Origin: JAXLVB01 sp046329195
Lineage (GTDB): Bacteria > Bacteroidota > Bacteroidia > Cytophagales > Spirosomataceae
Reading direction: 5' to 3'
Assembly (NCBI GenBank): GCA_046329195.1
Contig: JAXLVB010000002.1
Location: 558,001 to 622,000 of the forward strand
DNA length: 64,000 bases
Each line of letters begins with the position of its first letter. Within the stretch, counting starts at the first letter, position 1. A program made the position numbers and the translations under genes. Shown in pieces: positions 42,542-50,259 of the stretch. The notes under the pieces were generated by a model. It was not told where the DNA came from. It made no database searches and saw nothing but the letters and a program-made list of their open reading frames with translations.

Positions 42542-43183
42542 CTACGGCGAAAGGCGGCTGATGGTCCAAATGCCAGATTCGGTAAGGGTATAAGCAATGC
42601 GGTCGTGGAGGCGAGAGGGGCGGCCTTGCCAAAACTCCATATAGTCGGGCAGGAGCCGATACCCGCCCCAATGCGGAGGTCGAGGGATGGTTTTACCTTC
42701 GTATTCGGCTTCTAAGGCTTCGTTGCGCTGCACCAGTTCTTCTCGGTTAGCCAGCACTGTACTCTGCGCCGAGGCCCAAGCCCCCAACTGGCTCCCTCGT
42801 GGGCGTACGGCAAAATAAGCGTCAGAGTCCGCCGCTGCTACCTTCTCAATGCGCCCTTCAATGCGCACCTGTCGCTCCAATTCGACCCAGAAAAACGTCA
42901 AGGCTGCCACCGGATGCTGCGCCAAGTCCTGGCCTTTGCGGCTTTCGTAATTGGTATAAAAGGTAAAGCCCGTGGGCTCAATGCCCTTGAGCAGCACCAC
43001 CCGCCCGGCAGGACGGCCATTGGCGCCGAGGGTAGCCAAGTGCATGGCGTTAGGCTCTGGCAGCTGCGAAGCCACCGCCTCCTGAAACCATCGCTCAAAT
43101 TGGGTAATGGGATTGGTCAATACATCGGTAACGTCCAAACTCCCACGGGAGTAGTTTTCACGTAATGCAGCAAGGTCTATCAT
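42542..43183 (-). CDS. pdxH: pyridoxamine 5'-phosphate oxidase
   Basis: 213 residues from the ATG at 43183 (MIDLAALRENYSRGSLDV). It has the PNPOx FMN-binding split barrel: MHLATLGANGRPAGRVVLLKGIEPTGFTFYTNYESRKGQDL, ALTFFWVELERQVRIEGRIEKV, and the C-terminal RPPHWGGYRLLPDYMEFWQGRPSRLHDRIAY that binds PLP and dimerises. It makes pyridoxal 5'-phosphate from PMP/PNP with O2 in the cytosol. Length is normal for the family. Confidence 0.95.
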   Translation of the reverse strand: MIDLAALRENYSRGSLDVTDVLTNPITQFERWFQEAVASQLPEPNAMHLATLGANGRPAGRVVLLKGIEPTGFTFYTNYESRKGQDLAQHPVAALTFFWVELERQVRIEGRIEKVAAADSDAYFAVRPRGSQLGAWASAQSTVLANREELVQRNEALEAEYEGKTIPRPPHWGGYRLLPDYMEFWQGRPSRLHDRIAYTLTESGIWTISRLSP

Positions 43184-43332
43184 ATTTTTTGGTAATTTGG
43201 CTAAACAAAACCTTGGGTCCAAATCAAGGTAATCCTCACAAAAACAGGGACATAGTTAAATTTTTAGAGGCAGACTCGCTTCCTTTCTCTACAAATTCCC
43301 GTATTAAGTCAGAATGAATCGTGGCAATTCCC

Positions 43333-43361
43333 TTGTAAAAGCCTTGTTTTTATTATTTTTG
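43333..43361 (+). promoter_or_regulatory. Bacteroidota-type promoter of the DUF349 gene
   Basis: TTG at 43333-43335 and TATTTTTG (TAnnTTTG) at 43354-43361 are separated by 18 bp, the usual spacing. Transcription would start near 43367, about 90 nt before the ATG at 43456. Confidence 0.6.
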
Positions 43362-43455
43362 CAAATCTAAAACGAATTGTCTGTCTAACGAAACGTTCGG
43401 GTTGGGAATATCCACAAAACAAAAATGCCCCTTCACCAGCGTAAAATGCACTATT

Positions 43456-45339
43456 ATGACGACTGAGAACGAATTGGAATTGTCTGAAAAAGAGGTTTTG
43501 GAACAAAAAGCAGTCGAAGCTCTTGCCCTTGAAGTATCCGAAGCCATTGCGGAAAGCGAACCCGTAGCCGATTACTCGACTTTCACTAAAAAAGATTTTG
43601 TCGATTTACTTGAAAAGCAATTGGCCCACATCAAGGCCGACGGCGTAGCGCCAAGTGAGTTTCGGAAGGTTGACAACGTGTTGAAAGAAATCAAGCCGGT
43701 ATTTGACCAAAACCATAGTGCAGAAGTAGCACTGGCCAAAGCCGACTACATCGCTGAGAATGGTTCTGACGAAGGATTTGAGTTTAAATCAGACGAATTG
43801 ACCCAACAATTTGAGCAGCTTTACAAGCAACTCCGTGACGAAAAGAGCAAGTTCTTTCAGGGCCTAGACAAAGCCAAAGAGAAAAACTTTGCCGTAAAGA
43901 CCGAGCTCATTAATCGTCTGCGTGAAGTCGTGGAGGCCGAAGAGTCTAACTCAGGTACCAACGACAAAGGGAACTTAGCTGCTTTGCGCCAAATCCAAGA
44001 AGAATGGAAAGCGGCTGGTAATATTCCATCGCCTCATAATAGTGCCTTGTGGCAAGCCTACCATGCACTGGTTGATCGTTTTTATAGCAATCGGAACATT
44101 TACTTTGAGCTTCTCGACCTTGACCGCAAGAAAAACCTAGCGCACAAGATTGAGCTTTGTGAAAAAGCCGAGAAAATTGCCGCTTCGCTCGAAACCCAAG
44201 CCCTTACAGGCAAAGCGTTAGACGAAGTAGCAGCGCTCTTTGAAGAATATAAGCAAGTAGGTCCGGCCTCTCGTGACGTACAGGAGGCCCTCTGGCAGCG
44301 TTTTAAAGTCGCTCTTGATGTGATTTATGGCAAACGCCGTGAGCAGTTAGAGCAAAACAAAAAGCAGTCAGAAGACAACTACAAAGCCAAAGCCAGCATC
44401 GCCGAATTAGTGGTGCCGTTTACGACGTTCCAGTCAACAAGTATTAATGAATGGAACGAACGGACAAAAGCCCTTTTGGCTATCCAAGACCAGTGGAACA
44501 CCACCACCGGAGCCATGCCTCGGGAAGCAGGTCGTGAGTTGAGCAAGGCATTTTGGGACAACGTCAAGACGTTTTTCCGCAACAAAGGCGAGTTTTTCCG
44601 TCAGTTAGAAGCCAAGCGTGAAGAAAACCTCAAAGCCAAGACAGCGCTATGTGAGCAAATCGAAGCTTTGGTCGAAAGCGGAGAAGATTCGCAAGAGGCT
44701 ACCAACAAAGTGATTCAAGCTCAAAAAGACTGGAAAACCATCGGCCACGTGCCTGAGAAGTTTAAGGACAGCATTTTTGAACGCTTTAAAAAAGCTTGTG
44801 ATGCCTACTTTGACCGGAAACGAAACAAAAACCAAGAAGTAGAGCGCCAATACAACGATAACTTGGCACAAAAAGTAGCCCTTTGCGAAGCCATCGAGAA
44901 AACGGCTGCCGCTGGCGAAGCTGATGTAACCAAACTAGCGGAGTTTAAAGCACAATGGGCTACCATTGGCTTTGTACCACGCAAAGACATGCAGAGTATC
45001 CAGAAACGCTACATTTCAGCTATCAACTCGTTTGTGGGAGCAATGGGCAAGCTATCGGCTCGTGAGAAAGAACAACTCGTGCTCGAAAACGAAGTGTCGA
45101 TGGTAAAAGATGATACCAGCTCTGTTAAAGAACTTCAACGCAAGGAAGGAGACATTCGTCGTCGGGTTCAAACCATCGAAAACGACATTGCCCTTTGGAG
45201 AAATAACATTGAGTTTTTTGCTCGCTCAAAAACCACCGAAAAGCTTCGTGCGGACTTTGAGAAAAAAATCGAAAAAGCCGAACGTGACCTCGAACACCTG
45301 AAGCATCAACTCAAAATTATTCGTAAAGCTGAAGGTTGA
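43456..45339 (+). CDS. DUF349 repeat protein
   Basis: 627 residues from the ATG at 43456 (a TTG farther upstream is less likely). After an acidic 60-residue start it consists of about six helical DUF349 repeats of about 70-80 residues, each with a Trp-containing WKxxGxxP pattern (EEWKAAGNIPSPHNSALWQAY, QKDWKTIGHVPEKFKDSIFERF, KAQWATIGFVPRKDMQSIQKRY). A C-terminal coiled coil follows. The related SigI-pathway and ribosome-linked helical proteins in Bacteroidota are poorly studied; a cytosolic scaffold role is inference. Confidence 0.88.
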   Translation: MTTENELELSEKEVLEQKAVEALALEVSEAIAESEPVADYSTFTKKDFVDLLEKQLAHIKADGVAPSEFRKVDNVLKEIKPVFDQNHSAEVALAKADYIAENGSDEGFEFKSDELTQQFEQLYKQLRDEKSKFFQGLDKAKEKNFAVKTELINRLREVVEAEESNSGTNDKGNLAALRQIQEEWKAAGNIPSPHNSALWQAYHALVDRFYSNRNIYFELLDLDRKKNLAHKIELCEKAEKIAASLETQALTGKALDEVAALFEEYKQVGPASRDVQEALWQRFKVALDVIYGKRREQLEQNKKQSEDNYKAKASIAELVVPFTTFQSTSINEWNERTKALLAIQDQWNTTTGAMPREAGRELSKAFWDNVKTFFRNKGEFFRQLEAKREENLKAKTALCEQIEALVESGEDSQEATNKVIQAQKDWKTIGHVPEKFKDSIFERFKKACDAYFDRKRNKNQEVERQYNDNLAQKVALCEAIEKTAAAGEADVTKLAEFKAQWATIGFVPRKDMQSIQKRYISAINSFVGAMGKLSAREKEQLVLENEVSMVKDDTSSVKELQRKEGDIRRRVQTIENDIALWRNNIEFFARSKTTEKLRADFEKKIEKAERDLEHLKHQLKIIRKAEG

Positions 45340-45451
45340 TTATCAGAGAGATAGAAAAAAGTGGCAAAAAATTAGAAAAAATGTTGGCGATAGACTTGCA
45401 AGATATACGCTAAACGACTAATTTTGCACCACGATTTCCGATAAAGGAAAC

Positions 45452-45524
<73 letters not shown>

Positions 45525-45534
45525 CTCAAAGTCA

Positions 45535-45566
45535 AACCCTTCATAATCAAGCGATTGTGAAGGGTT
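45535..45566. terminator. terminator after tRNA-Thr
   Basis: AACCCTTCATAATC and GATTGTGAAGGGTT form a 14-bp stem with one G-T pair and a 4-nt loop, followed by a T-run (TTTTGTTTT). Confidence 0.85.
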
Positions 45567-45607
45567 TTTTGTTTTATTTTGATAAAATACGGCAATTGTT
45601 TACACGT

Positions 45608-46603
45608 ATGAAAAAATACCTTCTTACCCTTGGTATGGTTTGGTACCTGTTGGGTTGCGCTGTTTATACGCCACCCAAAACGTATCCATCGCCGAGTCCT
45701 GCGCCAGCACCTGCTCCCGTTGTGATGAGTGCCCACTTAAAATTGGGTAATCCTACCAACGCCTCTGGCGATTTGAGTAGCCCCACCAATTATTTGATGA
45801 TTAAGCCACAATATACCCTGAGTTATAACCGAGAAAAGGGACATCCCAACTGGGTAAGCTGGGAATTGTCTAAAGAATGGTTGGGCGAATCGGACCGTCA
45901 AAATGATTTTCGGCCAGACCCTTCCTTACCTAGCTCTTGGTATCAGGTAAGACCTAGCGATTATACAGGGAGTGGTTTTGACCGTGGTCATCTTTGTCCG
46001 TCGGCAGACCGTACCAAAAACGCCGAGGATAACTCCAATACCTTTTATATGACCAATATGATTCCACAAGCCCCTGAGCTGAACAGAGAAGCATGGGCAT
46101 ATCTGGAAGAATATACTCGTGAAATCGTCAAGAAGGGCTATAAAGCGTATGTAGTGGCGGGAGCGTACGGCACAGGAGGAGAGGGGAGTAACGGAAACGC
46201 TGCGAGCCTCAATAATAAAGTGAATGTGCCTGCAAGGGTATATAAAGTGGCTGTTTTTTATCCCGAAAACGGTAACATTGATGAAAACTCAATTGTGATA
46301 GCCACTGATTTTCCAAACAAAGTGAGTTTGACCAAAGAAGTCTCGTGGTTGCGTTATGTCACCACCGCCGATGCCATCGAGAAATCCACCTCAGTACGTT
46401 TCTTTAGTAATCTTCCGACGTCGGTACAACAAGTACTCAAGACTAGGCGCTTTGATTACTTGAATACGTCATTAGAAGTAGAGGCCGCTATTCGTACCTA
46501 CAAGGGCAATCCTTTGTATGTTGGCAAAAAGGGCGGCTGTTATTATTTCAACAGCAGCGGAAAGAAAACCTACGTGGACCATTCGTTGTGTGGGATCGAA
46601 TAA
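45608..46603 (+). CDS. DNA/RNA non-specific endonuclease lipoprotein (NUC1 family)
   Basis: 331 residues from the ATG at 45608 (upstream codons overlap the terminator). Lipobox LLGC at about 14-17, then a Pro-rich spacer. The NUC1 domain carries the catalytic DRGHLCPSADR (general-base His) with the Asn-containing FYMTNMIPQAPELNREAW metal-binding helix. The family cuts DNA and RNA with Mg2+. An outer-membrane-anchored nuclease would serve nutrient scavenging or defence. The stop is followed by an 88-bp gap to another small lipoprotein. Confidence 0.88.
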   Translation: MKKYLLTLGMVWYLLGCAVYTPPKTYPSPSPAPAPAPVVMSAHLKLGNPTNASGDLSSPTNYLMIKPQYTLSYNREKGHPNWVSWELSKEWLGESDRQNDFRPDPSLPSSWYQVRPSDYTGSGFDRGHLCPSADRTKNAEDNSNTFYMTNMIPQAPELNREAWAYLEEYTREIVKKGYKAYVVAGAYGTGGEGSNGNAASLNNKVNVPARVYKVAVFYPENGNIDENSIVIATDFPNKVSLTKEVSWLRYVTTADAIEKSTSVRFFSNLPTSVQQVLKTRRFDYLNTSLEVEAAIRTYKGNPLYVGKKGGCYYFNSSGKKTYVDHSLCGIE

Positions 46604-46691
46604 AAGTAAAGGAGTGAGGCATATATCCAACCTGTTTTTTTTCGTTATTTAGCACACAGTGGTTCTCCACTGGTTACCCAGAATCAGGTAG

Positions 46692-46973
46692 ATGAAACTA
46701 TATAAAAGTATCTTTACAGTTGGCTTGTCAACCCTATTATTAACCAGTTGTTGGGCACCCCGCTGCCCGATGAAGAGCTGTCATGTTAAGATGGAGCATC
46801 GTCACGAAGGGCAGGTGTATCGAGGAGGTTCTATTTTTGGCTCCAGAATGCACAATCCGTATTGGTACCTCACTCGTAACAGTAAGCAAGCCGAAAGCGG
46901 TGGCTTACGAACGAACAAAGACCCTAAGACCAAGAAAAAATTCAAGAAACTCCTACCTTGGGAAAAAGTGTAG
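46692..46973 (+). CDS. small conserved-looking lipoprotein
   Basis: 93 residues. Signal with lipobox LLTSC, then a Cys/His-rich stretch (CWAPRCPMKSCHVKMEHRHEG), then VYRGGSIFGSRMHNPYWYLTRN and a basic tail. Metal binding by the Cys/His stretch is possible. No family is recognised. Convergent with the alcohol dehydrogenase gene. Confidence 0.6.
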   Translation: MKLYKSIFTVGLSTLLLTSCWAPRCPMKSCHVKMEHRHEGQVYRGGSIFGSRMHNPYWYLTRNSKQAESGGLRTNKDPKTKKKFKKLLPWEKV

Positions 46974-46977
46974 CTTC

Positions 46978-48024
46978 TTATTGGGTAAAATCAGTAATGA
47001 CCTTGATGCCAGGTTGTGTTTCGGTTCTGAGCAACGGAAGTTGTTGGGCAGCTTCAGACAGCGAAATCGTTTGACTGACCAACTGTTGAGGCTGTAGAAC
47101 ACCTTGTGTAATCATGGCCAGCATAGCTTCGTACCGAAACGCTTGCATACCATGACTCCCTAATAATTCTAATTCATAAGCGATTACCCTATCCAAGGGT
47201 ATTTTGGGCTGAGCCTGCTCAGGAGGAAGTAATCCCACCTGTATATGCTTTCCTCGCCTGCGTAGCGAACGGACTGCTTGAAAGACTATCTCTGGATGAC
47301 CTAAGGCATCAATTGTCACATGAGCTCCGCCTTGAGTCAGCTCATGGATGTGAGAGGCGACATTGGGATGATGTTGCGAATTAATACCGATATGGGCACC
47401 TAAGCGCTTGGCCAAGGCTAGTTTCTGGTCGTTGATGTCTAGTGCAATAATTTGGGCTCCTAATGCCTTGGCAATCATAATAGCCGATAATCCTACCCCG
47501 CCACAACCAAAAACAGCTACCCACTGACCACCCGTTACACGGGCTTGGTCAACCACCGCCCGAAAAGCCGTAGCGAAGCGGCATCCTAAGCTGGCTGCTG
47601 TTACAAAATCAATAGAGTCAGGAAGTTGTACCAAATTAGTTGAGGCGTAGTGAATCCCGACGTATTGGGCAAATGAACCCCAATGCGTAAATCCGGGCTG
47701 AAATTGCTGTGGGCATACCTGATGGTTGCCCGAGGCGCACTCAGCACAAACACCACAGCCTCCAACAAAAGGCAAGGTGACTCGGTCGCCTACCTTAAAG
47801 CGGGTTACCAGTTTGCCTTTTTCTACAATAACGCCAGCCAATTCATGGCCCGGTACGTGGGGGAGGTGAATATCGGCATCGTGCCCCATCCATCCGTGCC
47901 AATCACTTAAACACAAGCCAGATGCTTTTACTTCGATAATAACACCGTCGTCTTGTAGAATAGGATCTGGCACAGTATGCACTGATAACGGCTGCCGAAA
48001 GGCTTCATAGTAAATGGCGTTCAT
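46978..48024 (-). CDS. zinc-dependent alcohol dehydrogenase
   Basis: 348 residues from the ATG at 48024. The GroES-like domain has the catalytic Zn ligands (KASGLCLSDWHGW, GHELAGVI) and the structural Zn Cys cluster GGCGVCAECASGNHQVC. The Rossmann part shows VFGCGGVGLSAIMIAKALG with an Asp after beta-2 (IALDIND), which suggests NAD preference. The DWHGW start and GMQAFRYEAML tail are typical of the zinc alcohol dehydrogenases of Bacteroidota. Cytosolic; the substrate is unknown. Confidence 0.88.
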   Translation of the reverse strand: MNAIYYEAFRQPLSVHTVPDPILQDDGVIIEVKASGLCLSDWHGWMGHDADIHLPHVPGHELAGVIVEKGKLVTRFKVGDRVTLPFVGGCGVCAECASGNHQVCPQQFQPGFTHWGSFAQYVGIHYASTNLVQLPDSIDFVTAASLGCRFATAFRAVVDQARVTGGQWVAVFGCGGVGLSAIMIAKALGAQIIALDINDQKLALAKRLGAHIGINSQHHPNVASHIHELTQGGAHVTIDALGHPEIVFQAVRSLRRRGKHIQVGLLPPEQAQPKIPLDRVIAYELELLGSHGMQAFRYEAMLAMITQGVLQPQQLVSQTISLSEAAQQLPLLRTETQPGIKVITDFTQ

Positions 48025-48067
48025 ACTTCGATTCGTTTTGGGCAAAGATAAGTGCTGTTTATAAACG

Positions 48068-48096
48068 AAAAAACCTGCTCATTGAGCAGGTTTTTT
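48068..48096. terminator. strong hairpin terminator
   Basis: A perfect 13-bp stem AAAAAACCTGCTC with a 3-nt loop; T- and A-runs lie on both sides. It ends the outer-membrane protein transcript (minus strand). Confidence 0.85.
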
Positions 48097-48115
48097 CCTG
48101 ATGACTATTCTGCAA

Positions 48116-49891
48116 TTATTTCTTGCGTTTTTTATCTTCGATAGGAGTGAGCGTTACCCCACCAGTCTTACGGTCAAGAATCAAGTTGTATTTCTCATCT
48201 TCAGTAAGAACGCCAGTGTCGCTAGCAGTAGTACGTTTCACAGTGTAACGGTACTTCACATATTGCTTAGTTGGTACTGGTTTGTCGGCTGGCCATTGCG
48301 AAATGCTACCCAATGAGCTAACATAACCGTCAGCACACTTACCAGCAGCTTCTTTGCGGTCAATTACCACCCAACGATAGCCTTCTTTGTCAAGTGTATC
48401 TACTGGACAGATACAGCCTTCGCAATCGCCAGTTGATTTACCATACTTGATAACCGAACGCTTGTATTTAACCAAACCTTCGATGGTTGCTACGATGTTA
48501 CAAGCCTGAACAGGTTTCTCAACTTCACGAACCACTTCACGTACCAATTCTTTTTCAACTGAGAAACTCTTCTGTGCTACTTCACTCATGCTTTGGTCGC
48601 ACTTGTTAGAACAGTTAGCATGTACAGTGTAGTAATAGAAGGTAGTTTCAGTTGGAAGGGCTTCACTGGCTGGCCATGCGGCAGACATGTCGTTGGTATT
48701 CACTTTCTCAGAAATCAACTGAGAACCAGTAGCTGTACGCTTGTAGAGGCGGAACGTATAAGATTCTACGCCATTAGCTGCTCCACCACCCTTCCAACGG
48801 AAGGTAGTAGCACGGAGGTCGGCAGTAGCACCGTTTTTATCAACAATTTTGCCATCCTTGATATAGTAAGGTCCCATCTCGCCTTCAATAACTGGCTTGT
48901 CACACGAAAGTTGTGGAGCAGGAGCCAATGGAACCAACTTCTTATTGTCAAATTTGTACGAAACGCCAGCACCAAATGTATAAGAGCCAAACAAACGGCT
49001 ATAAGGACGCATCACTGCATCTTTACCGGTTGTCCAATAAACAGACTCTGAACCTGGGAATGTGTTTGAGAGGTTAGCTACAGGGCCAATTGACCAGTTA
49101 TCAGTAAGGCGATACATCAAGCCAAGATTGGCATAATAGCCCCAATACAATACTTTGTCTCCTCCAAATGCTGCCCGAATGGTTTGCCCATCTTTCAATG
49201 AGTAAGCACCAACTACACCTGGGTCAAGGCGCATCAAGCCAGCTTTAGCACCTAAGTCAACATAAAACTTTTGGCTCAGTGGTAACGACAACACCGGTCC
49301 CAGCATCAAGTACATGGTTTCGTAACCTTTGTAAGGGAAAAACGCTACTTGTGATGCCGTGAGGCCATGTGCATCTTGAGCCAACTTGATCATATCAGCT
49401 TGGTGACGGCTTTTATCAACTCCAGCAATGTTGTAACCGAAAGTAGCCCCTAGACCAAACACATTGGTCAAGAAGTAATCAGCACCAATATTGAAGTAAC
49501 CGCCTGTGCTCATGTAAAAGGTGTTGTCTTTGGCTCCAAAGCTTCCACAATACGGGAAATAAGGACCAACAGAAGCATTCAAGCGAAGACCTTTACGTGG
49601 GTTTTTGTCTTTGATGAGTGCAAAAGGTTGTAAAGGATTTTCGCAATCTTGCTGAATTTCAGTTACTCCCCCTTTTACCTTTGATTTGGCTTGGTCAAAT
49701 TCTGTTTTTTGAAGGGTGTCAAGCGTAGTAATGGTTTTGAAATTTTGCTTGATCCGATACAATTGCTCGTTTGACCAATCCGCCACTTTAAAAGGCGTAG
49801 CACGTTTCAAGGAATCTTGAGCCAGAACAGTCTGGATGCCAATTGTAGTCAGCAACAATAGTGTAAGTAAGGTAAATTGCCGTCTTTTCAT
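48116..49891 (-). CDS. outer-membrane beta-barrel protein with Cys-rich C-terminal region
   Basis: 591 residues with signal peptide (MKRRQFTLLTLLLLTTIGIQTVLAQ). Residues about 95-320 alternate polar and aromatic residues and contain barrel-like segments (GGYFNIGADYFLTNVFGLGATFGYNIAG, KVLYWGYYANLGLMYRLTDNWSIGPVANL, FGSYTFGAGVSYKF). The C-terminal half contains fibronectin-like strands (TTFRWKGGGAANGVESYTFRLYKR) and a cysteine cluster GDCEGCICPVDTLDKEGY (CxxCxC). It is large for an OmpA/PorT-type barrel. Function is unknown; a cargo or gliding-related envelope role is only a guess. Confidence 0.7.
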   Translation of the reverse strand: MKRRQFTLLTLLLLTTIGIQTVLAQDSLKRATPFKVADWSNEQLYRIKQNFKTITTLDTLQKTEFDQAKSKVKGGVTEIQQDCENPLQPFALIKDKNPRKGLRLNASVGPYFPYCGSFGAKDNTFYMSTGGYFNIGADYFLTNVFGLGATFGYNIAGVDKSRHQADMIKLAQDAHGLTASQVAFFPYKGYETMYLMLGPVLSLPLSQKFYVDLGAKAGLMRLDPGVVGAYSLKDGQTIRAAFGGDKVLYWGYYANLGLMYRLTDNWSIGPVANLSNTFPGSESVYWTTGKDAVMRPYSRLFGSYTFGAGVSYKFDNKKLVPLAPAPQLSCDKPVIEGEMGPYYIKDGKIVDKNGATADLRATTFRWKGGGAANGVESYTFRLYKRTATGSQLISEKVNTNDMSAAWPASEALPTETTFYYYTVHANCSNKCDQSMSEVAQKSFSVEKELVREVVREVEKPVQACNIVATIEGLVKYKRSVIKYGKSTGDCEGCICPVDTLDKEGYRWVVIDRKEAAGKCADGYVSSLGSISQWPADKPVPTKQYVKYRYTVKRTTASDTGVLTEDEKYNLILDRKTGGVTLTPIEDKKRKK

Positions 49892-50259
49892 GGGTAGAAA
49901 ATGGGTTGATTATACAATTTCAGAGTGCAAATAAATGTGTTTTTGGTCGGTATTCACGCCTAATTAGACGTTTTTTTTTCAAAAAGTCAAAAAAAATTAT
50001 CGAACGGCTTCAAAAATATTTTTTGAGCCGTCGTTATATAGACTCGTTTTTTGCATCAGCATACTATACAATTCATTATATACGTTTGCAAAGCCCACAT
50101 TTTTTGACTTAATTTGTATTTTAATGTGGTTTTTATGTCGTATTTTAAAGAAAGTATAGTATTTTACCGCTAATAGACGTTTTCTATCAAAAAAACGCTC
50201 TTAAGCTATTTTACGACAATACACCAAGACGAATTTTTTAAGACAATTATCACAATCGC
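49892..50259. other. AT-rich divergent promoter region
   Basis: 368 bp between the outer-membrane protein gene and gyrA with no credible frame. Long T- and A-runs dominate. It must hold both promoters but no clear single element stands out. Confidence 0.4.
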